64,000 bases of DNA from Salinisphaera hydrothermalis (GCF_040361195.1 NZ_APNE01000012.1), one strand, 5' to 3'; positions 42,395 to 51,741 are shown, counted from the first letter of the stretch. The notes: generated from the letters alone by a model not told the origin. Program-made: numbers and translations.

Positions 42395-43411
42395 TTAGAC
42401 CTGTCGATGGGCCACCTGGCTTTCGACGTGTGCGTCGGCCGGCGTCTCGTCCTCGATAAGGGCATCGAGGTATTTCTCGGCATCGAGGGCCGCCATGCAA
42501 CCCGTACCGGCGGAGGTCACGGCCTGACGATAGACGTGATCCATCACGTCGCCGGCAGCGAAGATGCCGGGTTTGCTGGTCGCGGTGGCGTTGCCCTGGG
42601 TCCCGCTCTGCACCTTGATATAGCCGCCTTCCATATCCAGCTGACCGGCGAAGATGTCGGTGTTCGGCTTGTGGCCGATGGCGATGAAGATGCCATCGAC
42701 GGCGAGTTCCTGTGTTTCGTCGGTTTTGGCATGCCGGATCCGGCCGCCGGTCACGCCCATTTCGTCGCCCAGGACTTCGTCGAGTTCGTGGTCCCAGATG
42801 ATCGACACGTTGCCGTTGGCGGCTTTCTCGAACAGCTTGTCGGCGAGAATCTTCTCGCCTCGGAACTTGTCGCGTCGATGCACGACGGTGACGTGGGCGG
42901 CCAGATTCGACAGATACAGGGCTTCTTCAAGCGCGGTATTGCCGCCGCCGACGACCGCGACGTTCTTGTTGCGATAGAAGAACCCGTCGCAGGTCGCGCA
43001 GGCGGAGATCCCGCGGCCCATGAAATTCGTTTCCGATTCCAGGCCGAGATAGCGCGCGGTCGCGCCGGTCGCGATGATCAGGGCATCGCAGGTATAGACA
43101 CCGGAATCGCCTTCCAGCCGATAGGGCGGAGCCGAGAGATCGGTGGTATGGATCTGGTCATGGATCATGCGCGTGTTGAAGCGCTCGGCATGCTGTTTCA
43201 TGCGCTCCATGAGCCCCGGACCTTGCAGGCCTTCGACATCGCCCGGCCAGTTGTCGACGTCCGTCGTGGTCATGAGCTGGCCGCCTTGCTCGATGCCGGT
43301 GATCATCACCGGTTCCAGATTGGCGCGCGCGGCATAGACCGCGGCGGTGTAACCGGCAGGGCCGGACCCCAGAATGATCAGACGATGATGCTGGGCGTCG
43401 GTTTGGCTCAT
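42395..43411 (-). CDS. trxB: Thioredoxin reductase
   Basis: The 338-residue flavoprotein has the FAD motif ILGSGPAGYTAAVYAARANL, the redox-active pair in SACATCDGFFYRNK, the NADPH motif VAVVGGGNTALEEALYLS and the C-terminal FAD motif KPGIFAAGDVMDHVYRQAVT. The length is slightly above the typical 320. It reduces thioredoxin with NADPH. The gene is divergent from sppA with about 160 bp between, and the lipoprotein gene follows it downstream. Confidence 0.96.
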   Translation of the reverse strand: MSQTDAQHHRLIILGSGPAGYTAAVYAARANLEPVMITGIEQGGQLMTTTDVDNWPGDVEGLQGPGLMERMKQHAERFNTRMIHDQIHTTDLSAPPYRLEGDSGVYTCDALIIATGATARYLGLESETNFMGRGISACATCDGFFYRNKNVAVVGGGNTALEEALYLSNLAAHVTVVHRRDKFRGEKILADKLFEKAANGNVSIIWDHELDEVLGDEMGVTGGRIRHAKTDETQELAVDGIFIAIGHKPNTDIFAGQLDMEGGYIKVQSGTQGNATATSKPGIFAAGDVMDHVYRQAVTSAGTGCMAALDAEKYLDALIEDETPADAHVESQVAHRQV

Positions 43412-43571
43412 GGTATTCGCTCGAACGTCGTATGAATGCCGCTAAACTGCGGTGCGCGGCGTGTGGATTCAAGTCGCACGGCATGCGCCGGGTCGCTACA
43501 CTGGCGCTCGCGGCACGATACGAACATAGCTTACGACCGCGCGCATCGCGCCGGTCTCATTGGGAGATGCT

Positions 43572-45437
43572 GTGGCTGGCAAACCGTCGTTTTTCCGGCG
43601 CCTGGTCGGGGGACTCTGGCGCACGCTCGCGCTGATCTATTCGCTGATTTTTCTGTTGATCCTGCTGGCGATCCCGGTCTCGATCTATCTTGTTTTGCAT
43701 CATCCGGCGCCGCCGGTGCCGAACAAGGCGGTCCTGGTGATCGATCCGGTGGGCAATCTGGTGGAACAGGAGGATGGCGTCGGCAGCCTGGTGCAAAGCG
43801 CGTTGTCGAATCAGGGGCAGCCGTCGGTGGTGCGCAATCTGATCACGGCACTCGATCGCGCCCGGACGGACGATCGGATCAAGGAAGTACTGCTCAAGCT
43901 GGACGATCTGGACGGTGCCGCGCCCGGGCAGCTGCAGGACCTGGTCGCGGCGATCGATCGCTTCAAGCAGTCGGGCAAGCCGGTGATCGCATGGGCCGAT
44001 GCCTACGACGAAAGCCGTTATGAACTCGCCAGTCACGCCGACAAAATCGTGGTCGACCCGCTCGGCTATGTCTTGCTGACCGGCTACGGCGCGTATCGGA
44101 ATTACTACAAGGACGCGCTCGACAAGCTCGGCGTGACCGTCAACGTGTTCCGGGTGGGCAAGTACAAATCCTACGTCGAGCCCTATACCCGCAACGACAT
44201 GTCGCCGGCCGCGCGTGCCGACAATCTGGCCTGGATGAATTCGCTCTGGGGCATATACAAGAAAACGGTCACGGCCGATCGCGATATCACCCCGTCGGAT
44301 ATCGATCAGTACATCAACAACTATGCGTCGAACCTGGTGGCCCACGGCGGCAACGCCGCGGCGCTGGCCAAGCAGGCCGGCCTGGTCGATCAGGTCGCAT
44401 CGCTGGACGAACTGCATAAGCCGCTGATCGCGAAGGTCGGCCGGGACCCGGCCAGCGGCAGTTTCAATCAGGTCAGTCAGAGCGCCTATCTGGCCGATAC
44501 CAATGCACATACGGCCGTCAGCGACTCGAAGCTCGCCGTAGTGACCGTGGCCGGCGATATCGTCAACGGCGAGAGCGTGCCCGGCTCGGCCGGCGGCGAA
44601 ACCGTGGCTCGTCTGATCGATGCGGCGCGGCGCGACGATCATGTGGCCGGTCTCGTACTGAGGGTGAATTCGCCCGGCGGTTCCGTCACTGCGGCCGAGC
44701 GTATCCGTCGCGCGGTGCTGGCATTCCGCGAGGCCGGCAAGCCCGTGGTCGTGTCGATGGCCGGCATGGCGGCGTCGGGCGGCTACTGGGTGTCGATGAA
44801 CGCCAACCAGATCTGGGCGGAGCCGTCCACGATCACGGGTTCGATCGGCATTTTCGCGATCGTGCCGACGTTTTCGAAGCCGCTGAACAAGCTCGGTATC
44901 CATACCGACGGGGTGGGCACGACCAAGCTCTCCGGCGCGATGCGGCTGGACAAGCCGTTGTCGGAACCGATCAAGACCATCCTCCAGGCCGGCGTCGAGC
45001 ATGGCTATAACGAGTTCATCGGTCACGTCGCCAAAGCGCGCAATATGTCGACCGATGCGGTGAACAAGATCGCGCAGGGCCGCGTATGGAGCGGCGCGGA
45101 CGCCGAGCGCATCGGGCTGGTGGACAAGCTCGGCGATGTCACCCAGGCGGAAGCCGCCGCCGCCAAGCTGGCCGGGCTGCAGCCCGACCACTACCAGCTC
45201 CGGGTCATGCGGCCGCCCTCGGACTGGCAGGCGGTCATGCAGCAATTCTTCAGCAGCCATATTTCGGCCGCGTTGCTGCCGGCCTGGCTCTCAGCGCCGG
45301 TGCATACCGACGCGGTCGATTTCCTGCGCAGCCTGACCGATCCGCACGGACTCTACGCGCGCTGCTTTTGCCGGCTACAATCCGCCGACACATTATCCGG
45401 CGCTGCCGAGGCGCGCCAGGCTCTCAAGGCACCTTGA
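43572..45437 (+). CDS. sppA: Signal peptide peptidase SppA, 67K type
   Basis: GTG 43572 (AGKPSFFRRL) is preferred, with GGGAG 6 nt upstream; TTG 43560 is also in frame. The roughly 621-residue protein has one N-terminal transmembrane helix (about 18-45) and two S49 domains. The catalytic Lys lies in the first domain (FRVGKYKSYVEPYTRND) and the Ser in the second (SMAGMAASGGYWVSMNA), as in E. coli SppA. It degrades signal peptides left in the inner membrane. The GST gene starts 3 bp beyond its stop, suggesting co-transcription. Confidence 0.94.
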   Translation: MAGKPSFFRRLVGGLWRTLALIYSLIFLLILLAIPVSIYLVLHHPAPPVPNKAVLVIDPVGNLVEQEDGVGSLVQSALSNQGQPSVVRNLITALDRARTDDRIKEVLLKLDDLDGAAPGQLQDLVAAIDRFKQSGKPVIAWADAYDESRYELASHADKIVVDPLGYVLLTGYGAYRNYYKDALDKLGVTVNVFRVGKYKSYVEPYTRNDMSPAARADNLAWMNSLWGIYKKTVTADRDITPSDIDQYINNYASNLVAHGGNAAALAKQAGLVDQVASLDELHKPLIAKVGRDPASGSFNQVSQSAYLADTNAHTAVSDSKLAVVTVAGDIVNGESVPGSAGGETVARLIDAARRDDHVAGLVLRVNSPGGSVTAAERIRRAVLAFREAGKPVVVSMAGMAASGGYWVSMNANQIWAEPSTITGSIGIFAIVPTFSKPLNKLGIHTDGVGTTKLSGAMRLDKPLSEPIKTILQAGVEHGYNEFIGHVAKARNMSTDAVNKIAQGRVWSGADAERIGLVDKLGDVTQAEAAAAKLAGLQPDHYQLRVMRPPSDWQAVMQQFFSSHISAALLPAWLSAPVHTDAVDFLRSLTDPHGLYARCFCRLQSADTLSGAAEARQALKAP

Positions 45438-45440
45438 TTT

Positions 45441-46424
45441 ATGGGACTTCTCATTGACGGTCGCTGGCACGACCAGTGGTATGACACCGAATCCAACGAC
45501 GGCCGCTTCGTGCGTGAATCCGCGGGTTTTCGCAACTGGGTCGAAGCACGGGACGACGCGGCCTTCACGCCCGAGGCGGGGCGTTATCATCTGTATGTGT
45601 CGCTGGCCTGCCCGTGGGCGCATCGCGCGCTGATTCTGCGCAAGCTCAAGGGGCTTGAGAAAGTGATCGGGCTGTCGGTCGTCGATCCCTACATGGGGGA
45701 ATACGGCTGGCAGTTTTCGGACGTCGAGGGCGCGATTCCCGATCCGCTGTACGGGCTGGACTATCTGCACCAGCTCTATCAGAAGGCCGCGCCGGACTAT
45801 ACCGGCCGGGTCACGACGCCGACGCTGTGGGATACCCGGCACGAGACGATTGTGTCGAACGAATCGGCGGACATCGTCCGGATGTTTAACTCGGCGTTCG
45901 ATGCGTTGGCGGAACACCCCGAGCGCGACTACTACCCCGAAGCGCTGCAGGCCGAGATCGACGCGGTCAACGAGCGCGTTTACCACGATGTGAACAACGG
46001 CGTGTACAAGGCCGGTTTCGCGACCGCGCAGGACGCCTATGAAGAAGCATTCACGGCGGTTTTCGATACGTTGGATTGGCTGGACGAACGCCTTGGCGGT
46101 CAACGCTATCTGGCCGGCTCACGGGTGACTGAGGCCGACTGGCGTCTGTTCGTGACGCTGGTGCGCTTCGACGCGGTGTATTACAGCCACTTCAAGTGCA
46201 ATCGACGACGCATTTCGGACTACCCGCATCTCGCCGGCTATCTACGCGAGCTGTATCAGGTGCCCGGCGTGGCTGACACCGTGAACATGAGCCACATCAA
46301 GCAGCACTACTATCGCAGCCATCCCAGCGTGAACCCGACCGGGATCGTGCCGGTGGGCCCGGAGCTGGATCTGGACACGCCGCCCAACCGCGATCATTTG
46401 CCGGCAGACGAGATCGACGCCTGA
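45441..46424 (+). CDS. Glutathionyl-hydroquinone reductase (Xi-class GST, YqjG/ECM4-like)
   Basis: The 327-residue product has the Xi-class active site SLACPWAHRALILRKLKGLE with catalytic Cys, the WQFSDVEGAIPDP segment, the glutathione-binding TPTLWDTRHETIVSNESADI, and a C-terminal helical domain with EADWRLFVTLVRFDAVYYSH. Such enzymes reduce glutathionyl-hydroquinones to hydroquinones with glutathione, a detoxification step. It follows sppA by 3 bp with no obvious functional tie. Confidence 0.92.
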   Translation: MGLLIDGRWHDQWYDTESNDGRFVRESAGFRNWVEARDDAAFTPEAGRYHLYVSLACPWAHRALILRKLKGLEKVIGLSVVDPYMGEYGWQFSDVEGAIPDPLYGLDYLHQLYQKAAPDYTGRVTTPTLWDTRHETIVSNESADIVRMFNSAFDALAEHPERDYYPEALQAEIDAVNERVYHDVNNGVYKAGFATAQDAYEEAFTAVFDTLDWLDERLGGQRYLAGSRVTEADWRLFVTLVRFDAVYYSHFKCNRRRISDYPHLAGYLRELYQVPGVADTVNMSHIKQHYYRSHPSVNPTGIVPVGPELDLDTPPNRDHLPADEIDA

Positions 46425-46473
46425 CTCGCGCCTGTCTGGCCACTGTCTGGCCCCAGGCGCCAGGTTCAGACAG

Positions 46474-47328
46474 CTAGCGGCGGCTACGGCGGCGGGCGCG
46501 ATCCAGCGCCCGCTGCAGGGCAAGTGGCTGGTTGGTGAAGATCCACGGAATATCGCGGCCGATTTCTCGCCGCATCAGGCCGGGTCGGCTGATGAAACCG
46601 CTGCCGATCCAGCGGCCGGCGCGCTGGCAGTCACGGATATCGGCACGGCGGATGAACGGGAATGGGCCGGCGATGCCGCCGCAGTCGTGCCGCTGGCTCC
46701 AGTCGCGGATGGTTTCCCAATTGGCTTTCGCGACCGGCGCGAGCGCCGCCGCGGGCAGTTCGGCCACGGCCGCGAACAGCGCGGGATCGAGCGCGAGGAC
46801 GTGGTAGTGCGCGCCCGGCGTCAGCCCGCGCAGATGCTCGCGCAGGCGCGCTTCAGCTCGGGCCGAGCCGCGTGCTTTGAGCTCGATCATCAAGTGCGCG
46901 CGGTCGGCGTAGCGCGCGATTATATCGGCCAGATGCGGCACGTCGGGCACGCGGTGATGCAGGGTCGCCCAGTCGAGCGCGTCGATCCGCTCCGGCCGTC
47001 CGAATACGCGGGCCAGATCGGCGTCATGCACGACCACCGGTTCGTCATCGGCGGTGTAACGCACATCGAACTCGATCGCGGCCACGCCGGCCGCTACGAC
47101 CGGGTCGAATGCCGCCAGCGTATTCTCCTTGACCCGAATTCCGTCACGTTCGCCGCGATGGGCCACGATCATGGCGCGCGCGAGTTGCTCCGATGTGGGC
47201 CGATCACGCGGCCAGTACGCCAGCGCGGCCTCGGCGATCCAGAGTAGGGCATCTTCGACGAACGGGTGCACGGCGGCCTGTGCCGGTTGAGTCAGCGCCG
47301 GATTATAACGACTTCGCCCGAGGGTCAT
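46474..47328 (-). CDS. Glycerophosphodiester phosphodiesterase
   Basis: The 284-residue product has the GDPD signature MIVAHRGERDGIRVKENTLA with the catalytic HRG, then AIEFDVRYTADDEPVVVHDA (metal-binding E/D and the second catalytic His), and LMIELKARGSA. About 53 residues precede the domain, including FVEDALLWIAEAALAYWP, which look like real helices. No signal peptide is seen. It hydrolyses glycerophosphodiesters to glycerol-3-phosphate and alcohol. It is divergent from the lyase gene at 47398, with 69 bp between. Confidence 0.88.
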   Translation of the reverse strand: MTLGRSRYNPALTQPAQAAVHPFVEDALLWIAEAALAYWPRDRPTSEQLARAMIVAHRGERDGIRVKENTLAAFDPVVAAGVAAIEFDVRYTADDEPVVVHDADLARVFGRPERIDALDWATLHHRVPDVPHLADIIARYADRAHLMIELKARGSARAEARLREHLRGLTPGAHYHVLALDPALFAAVAELPAAALAPVAKANWETIRDWSQRHDCGGIAGPFPFIRRADIRDCQRAGRWIGSGFISRPGLMRREIGRDIPWIFTNQPLALQRALDRARRRSRR

Positions 47329-47397
47329 GGCGCGGCGATATGGTCAGGCGCGCCGGTTATCCCTATCCTTCCCCGTTTGCATCTCGATAGGCGATTC

Positions 47398-48567
47398 ATG
47401 AAACAAGCCACCCGTCTCGTTCATGCCGGACGCCGGCCTGCCGATCATTACGGCATGGTCAATACGCCCGTCTATCATGCCTCCACAGTGTTATTCGACA
47501 GTCTGGAGGCGTTCGATGCGTCGAACGCCGATCCGTTTTCGGGCGTGCATTACGGGCGCCTGGGCACGCCCACGCAATTCGCTTTCGAGTCGGCGGTGGC
47601 CGAGCTCGAGGGCGCGCACGGCGCCGTAAGCACCTGCTCGGGCCTGGCGGCGATTGCGACGGCACTGCTGGCGGTGGTCCAGGCCGGCGACCATGTTCTG
47701 GTCGCCGATAACGTCTACGGCCCGACGCGCAAGCTGTGCGATGGGCTGTTAGCGCGTCTCGGCGTGGAAACCGAATATTTCGATCCGCTGGTGACCGCCG
47801 ACGAGCTCGCCACGCATTTTCGCGACAACACGCGTGCCTTGTTTCTCGAGGCGCCTGGATCGCTCACCTTCGAGATTTCGGATGTGCCGGGTCTGGCCGC
47901 TGTCGCCCACGAGCGTGGGGCGACCGTAATCGCCGATAACACCTGGGCCACGCCGGTCTACTTCGATGCCTTCGGTCACGGCATCGACCTGTCGGTGCAT
48001 GCCGCGACCAAATATATCGTCGGCCATTCCGATGCGATGCTCGGTGTGGTGAACTGTCGCGACGCCGAGCATTTCCGTGCGGTACGCCAGACCTCCATCG
48101 CGCTGGGCTATTGTGCCGGCCCGGACGATGTCTACCTCGGCGCGCGCGGTCTGCGTACGCTCGGCCAGCGCTTGCCGGTACACGAGGCCAATGGTCTGGC
48201 GCTGGCCAACTGGTTGGCCGAGCAGCCGGCGGTCACACGCGTGCTACATCCCGCCCGCGCCGATCATCCACAGCATCATCTCTGGCAGCGCGATTTCACC
48301 GGCGCCTGTGGTTTGTTCGCGATCGAACTCGTGCCCGGCGAGCGGCATCAGCTCGGCGCTTTGATCGACGGGCTGGACTATTACGGCCTGGGTGCCTCGT
48401 GGGGCGGCTACGAAAGCCTCGCGCTGCCCGTGGAGCCGTCGGGCTCACGCACGGTCACGCGTTGGCAGGCCGAGGGGCCGCTGCTGCGTATTCATGCCGG
48501 CCTGGAGGATATCGCCGATCTCATCGACGATATGGCGGCCGGCCTCGCGCGATACACGGCGGCCTGA
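47398..48567 (+). CDS. PLP-dependent trans-sulfuration enzyme, cystathionine beta-lyase type
   Basis: ATG 47398 (MKQATRLVHAGRRPADHYGM). The 389-residue Cys/Met-metabolism enzyme has YHASTVLFDSLEAFD, VHYGRLGTPTQFAFESAVAE, CSGLAAIATALLAV, the aspartate of VIADNTWATPVYF and the PLP lysine in VHAATKYIVGHSDAMLG. The C-terminal SWGGYESLALPVEP is characteristic of MetC/cystathionine beta-lyase. It may cleave cystathionine to homocysteine. It is convergent to the egtB gene (gap 114 bp with a hairpin); because the ergothioneine locus lacks a visible EgtE, this lyase is a candidate to perform that C-S cleavage (inference). Confidence 0.9.
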   Translation: MKQATRLVHAGRRPADHYGMVNTPVYHASTVLFDSLEAFDASNADPFSGVHYGRLGTPTQFAFESAVAELEGAHGAVSTCSGLAAIATALLAVVQAGDHVLVADNVYGPTRKLCDGLLARLGVETEYFDPLVTADELATHFRDNTRALFLEAPGSLTFEISDVPGLAAVAHERGATVIADNTWATPVYFDAFGHGIDLSVHAATKYIVGHSDAMLGVVNCRDAEHFRAVRQTSIALGYCAGPDDVYLGARGLRTLGQRLPVHEANGLALANWLAEQPAVTRVLHPARADHPQHHLWQRDFTGACGLFAIELVPGERHQLGALIDGLDYYGLGASWGGYESLALPVEPSGSRTVTRWQAEGPLLRIHAGLEDIADLIDDMAAGLARYTAA

Positions 48568-48597
48568 GCCCTAACGGAATAAACCGCGCAATCAAGC

Positions 48598-48628
48598 GCT
48601 TGCCGCTCCGTGATGGCGAGCGGCAAGC
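48598..48628. terminator. Bidirectional hairpin between the lyase gene and egtB
   Basis: GCTTGCCGCTC (48598-48608) pairs perfectly with GAGCGGCAAGC (48618-48628) over a 9-nt loop in the gap between convergent genes. The flanking T/A content is low, so termination may be partly Rho-dependent. Confidence 0.55.
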
Positions 48629-48681
48629 AATGAGTCATGGCGGCGCGATCAAACGCGCGACGGTTGCGAGTCGCGCGGACC

Positions 48682-49812
48682 TCACCACGCCAGGCGGACG
48701 CCCGCGAAAATATGGCGATGTGTGGGCGGGTAGAAGTTGCGAAAGCCGGGCCGCTTGATTTCGGCCTCTGTATGAACGCTCGACCCCCGCGCGACGTAGT
48801 GATGGCCGTCGAACCACGGCTTGGAATAACCGTCGTAGGGGAAGGCCGTGAAGCCCGGGTAGGGTTTGAACGCGCTGTCGCACCATTCCCAGACTTGGCC
48901 GGTGGCGTTGAGATGTTCCGACCGCGCTGCGGCTTCCCATTCGTGTTCGGCCGGTAATCTAGCGCCGGCGTAACGAGCGAATGCCCGGGCCTCGTACCAG
49001 CCGATGCCGTGAACCGGGGCTTCGGCAATGGGCGTACGACTGTCGTGCCACGCAATCTGCCAGCCGCCGTCGACCGGGCGCCAGTGCTGCGGATGTTCGA
49101 CCCGATCAAGACAGCGCCAACGCCAACCGTCGTCATCCCATAGTTCGTGGCGATCATAGCCGCCGTCACGCATGAAGCCGAGCCATTCGGCGTTGCTCAC
49201 TGGGCCGGACGCCACGTCGAACGCATCGACCGTGCGCTCGTGCGCGGGCTTTTCATTGTCGTACGCGTCGATGCCGGCGCTGCCGATCTGCATCGTGTGG
49301 CCCGGGATATGGACGCGTTCGCGACGTACGTCGCCCGGGGTATCGAGAGTGGCGACGGTCGGGTCGTCGGCCAGATCGAGCTGCGCGACCACCAGTCGCA
49401 TGGTCTCAAGGTGTTGCGCGTAGTGCTGGCAGATGAACGCGTGCAGATAGCCCCGTTCCAGCAGGGCGTGGGGATGCTGCGCGGCGCGCGCCCAGTAATG
49501 ATCGTTCAGAGCCGCGACCTGATCGGTCCATGCCCGCATCGCGGCTGGATCGGGCAGCCGGATGCTGCGTGTGTGCTTCTGACATTCTTCGGGGAAATAG
49601 AGCCCGCGCCAGCGATCGGTGACGGATCGATCCCCGAAGACCCGTTCGGCCAGCCAGTAGTGCTCGACGAAGAACACATGGCCGACGTGCCACAGCAGCG
49701 GGCTCAGGTCGGGATGCGATTGACGCCGCAGCGCGGCCTCGTCGCGGCCGTCGAGCATGGCCTGCGAGGCACAACGTAAAGCGAGCAGGCGTGAGGCCGA
49801 TGACTCGGTCAT
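48682..49812 (-). CDS. egtB: Ergothioneine biosynthesis protein EgtB (SUMF1/FGE-type iron enzyme)
   Basis: The 376-residue product has a DinB-like N-terminal domain with HPDLSPLLWHVGHVFFVEHY and HAFICQHYAQHLETMRLV, giving the three-histidine iron site. The C-terminal formylglycine-generating-like domain contains DNEKPAHERTVDAFDVASGP, RLPAEHEWEAAARSE and RGSSVHTEAEIKRPGFRNFY. EgtB couples hercynine (trimethylhistidine) with gamma-glutamylcysteine or cysteine to a sulfoxide, using O2. It lies 21 bp after egtC on the same strand, and egtD is divergent from egtC. The set strongly supports this assignment over other SUMF1 proteins. Confidence 0.92.
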   Translation of the reverse strand: MTESSASRLLALRCASQAMLDGRDEAALRRQSHPDLSPLLWHVGHVFFVEHYWLAERVFGDRSVTDRWRGLYFPEECQKHTRSIRLPDPAAMRAWTDQVAALNDHYWARAAQHPHALLERGYLHAFICQHYAQHLETMRLVVAQLDLADDPTVATLDTPGDVRRERVHIPGHTMQIGSAGIDAYDNEKPAHERTVDAFDVASGPVSNAEWLGFMRDGGYDRHELWDDDGWRWRCLDRVEHPQHWRPVDGGWQIAWHDSRTPIAEAPVHGIGWYEARAFARYAGARLPAEHEWEAAARSEHLNATGQVWEWCDSAFKPYPGFTAFPYDGYSKPWFDGHHYVARGSSVHTEAEIKRPGFRNFYPPTHRHIFAGVRLAW

Positions 49813-49833
49813 GATGCGAACGGATTCGGCAAG

Positions 49834-50571
49834 TTATCGTCGGAGCGTAACAAAGCGATCCGGAACGACAGCTTGCCAGCCGGGGTCCTCGTCGAAAGCC
49901 TCGGATGCTAGAACGACACCGCCACACCACGATTCATGCAAATAGAGCGAGGGGGCGGTCGTATTCCAGGCGCTGCGTACGGCGGCGATCTGGCGGCCAT
50001 CGGTCACCACCATGTTGAGCAGCGCCTTGAGGTCGTCGTGTTCGGCCAGCCAGCCCTGAACCAGGCGGAGAGCTTTTCCCAGGCGCTCGGACAGCGTCCC
50101 GCTCTGTTGTCGTACCAGGGAAAACAGGTACTCGGAATCGGTATTCCCATTGATGCTTTGTTCGATGGCCGGGTCGAGTTCGGCGCGGATGCGCGCCCGC
50201 AGAGTGGCGGCAAAATCCTGGATGTAACCGTTGTGCGCGAATATGAGCCCGTCACCGGCGAACGGCTGGGTGTTGGCATGATCGGTACCCAGACCGGGCG
50301 TCGCACTGCGTACATTGCCGACCCAGAGTTCGCGGCTGAGGCTGCGGGCGAGGGCGTCGACGTTGCCGTCGGCCCAGATCGGCAGGGTATGGCGATAGAT
50401 GGCGGGTCGTCCGTCGTCGGCATACCAGCCGACGCCCCAGCCATCGGCGTTGACGGTCGCGCTGGCCATTTCGCGCGCATCCCAGGATTGGCGCGCGAGG
50501 CTGTGGGCCGGCGCGTCGAGGAAATCACGCAGCAGACAGGACGGGCCGAGATAAGCAGCGATGCGGCACAT
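49834..50571 (-). CDS. egtC: Ergothioneine biosynthesis glutamine amidotransferase EgtC
   Basis: The 245-residue class II glutamine amidotransferase has the N-terminal nucleophile Cys2 (MCRIAAYLGPSCLLRDFL), VNADGWGVGWYADDGRPAIY, ATPGLGTDHANTQPFAGDGL and FAHNGYIQDF, and GNTDSEYLFSL. EgtC removes the gamma-glutamyl group from the EgtB product in mycobacteria. Its presence suggests that the pathway here uses gamma-glutamylcysteine as sulfur donor; no EgtA is in the window, so it would be supplied by a distant GshA. It precedes egtB, and 68 bp separate its start from the divergent egtD. Confidence 0.9.
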   Translation of the reverse strand: MCRIAAYLGPSCLLRDFLDAPAHSLARQSWDAREMASATVNADGWGVGWYADDGRPAIYRHTLPIWADGNVDALARSLSRELWVGNVRSATPGLGTDHANTQPFAGDGLIFAHNGYIQDFAATLRARIRAELDPAIEQSINGNTDSEYLFSLVRQQSGTLSERLGKALRLVQGWLAEHDDLKALLNMVVTDGRQIAAVRSAWNTTAPSLYLHESWCGGVVLASEAFDEDPGWQAVVPDRFVTLRR

Positions 50572-50639
50572 GGGCGGCCGAAAAGAACAAGCGAATACCC
50601 CATGATAACCTCCACCAAAGCCAAGACATCGCGTGTTCC

Positions 50640-51635
50640 ATGCATCGAGACGCCTCTTCTGTGCGGTTGGCGCATCACCGCGTGACCCCCGAGCGCCGGG
50701 TGCCCGATCTGGCCGAGGATGCCCGAGCCGGGCTGCTGGCGCCGCCGCGATCTCTGCCGCCGAAATATTTCTACGACGAACGCGGTTCGCGCCTGTTCGA
50801 GGCGATTTGCGATACCCCCGAGTATTACCCGACGCGGGCGGAAGCCGCGCTGCTGACCGACGTTTCGGAGCGCGTGATCGCCGATATACGGCCCGCGCAT
50901 GTCGTCGAGCTGGGCAGTGGTAACTCGCACAAGACGCGGCACCTGTTCGCCGCCTGTGAGCGCCTGGGTATCCATCCGCGCTACTGGCCGTTCGAGGTCA
51001 GTCCGCAGATCATGCTGGATTCCGCCGCGGCACTGATCGCCGACTACGATTGGCTACATGTCGAGGCGATGAGTGGCGATTACACCGCAGGCCTGGGCAA
51101 TCTGCCCTTGCCGGGCGACGGTGGCCGCCGATTGATCCTGTTCCTGGGCGGCACGATCGGTAATTTCGAGCCGGCTCAGGCCGATGCGTTTCTCGCCGAG
51201 ATCGTATCGCTCATGGCGCCGGGCGACGCGTTGTTGCTCGGTCTGGATCGGGTCAAGGATGTGGCCACGCTCGAGGCCGCGTACGACGATGCCGCCGGCT
51301 ACACGGCCGCTTTCAACAAGAACCTGATCAACGTCATCAACCGCGAGCTGGGCGGCGACATGCCGGTGGCGGGCTATCGTCATCGCGCGGTGTTCGATCG
51401 GACGCTGTCGCGAATCGAGATGCGGCTCGTGGCCGAGTGTGCGCACCGCGTGCGGCTTGAGGCACTGGGTGCCGATTTCGAAGTCGCGGCCGGCGAAGAG
51501 ATCCTGACCGAGATCAGTCGCAAGTTCTCGCAAGAGGCGATCACGGGATTACTCGGCCGGGCCGGCTTACGCCAAACCGCGCACTACTCGTACGGTGACG
51601 ACCAGTATTCGCTGGTGCTGGCGGTACGCGACTAG
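50640..51635 (+). CDS. egtD: L-histidine N-alpha-methyltransferase EgtD
   Basis: The 331-residue SAM-dependent methyltransferase has the EgtD-type start LPPKYFYDERGSRLFEAICD, the SAM motif VVELGSGNSHKTRHLF, FLGGTIGNFEPAQADAFLAE and the histidine-binding NVINRELGGDMPV. It trimethylates histidine to hercynine, the first committed step of ergothioneine synthesis. It is divergent from egtC-egtB. Its TAG stop is the last three bases of the CTAG that opens the palindrome at 51632-51685. Confidence 0.95.
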   Translation: MHRDASSVRLAHHRVTPERRVPDLAEDARAGLLAPPRSLPPKYFYDERGSRLFEAICDTPEYYPTRAEAALLTDVSERVIADIRPAHVVELGSGNSHKTRHLFAACERLGIHPRYWPFEVSPQIMLDSAAALIADYDWLHVEAMSGDYTAGLGNLPLPGDGGRRLILFLGGTIGNFEPAQADAFLAEIVSLMAPGDALLLGLDRVKDVATLEAAYDDAAGYTAAFNKNLINVINRELGGDMPVAGYRHRAVFDRTLSRIEMRLVAECAHRVRLEALGADFEVAAGEEILTEISRKFSQEAITGLLGRAGLRQTAHYSYGDDQYSLVLAVRD

Positions 51636-51685
51636 GGTCTGTTGACGTTTGGCGCCGACTCACACGAAACCTCAACAGACCCTAG
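51632..51685. repeat. CTAG-bounded palindromic repeat overlapping the egtD stop codon
   Basis: CTAGGGTCTGTTGACGTTT (51632-51650) and its inverted copy at 51667-51685 form 19-bp arms with one mismatch around a 16-nt loop. Bases 51663-51686 are identical to 39-62 at the start of the window. The hairpin may terminate egtD transcription, but exact reuse elsewhere marks it as a dispersed element with CTAG ends, perhaps the two fused ends of an IS5-like element. It follows directly on the egtD coding sequence. Confidence 0.7.
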
Positions 51686-51741
51686 CCCGACAACGCAACC
51701 GGTACGGCTGCATTGCCGGGCGCACCGCAGCTCAAGCCATA

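Noticed and set aside
43557..45260. Minus-strand frame opposite sppA
   Set aside because: Antisense shadow; sppA has complete catalytic motifs on the other strand.
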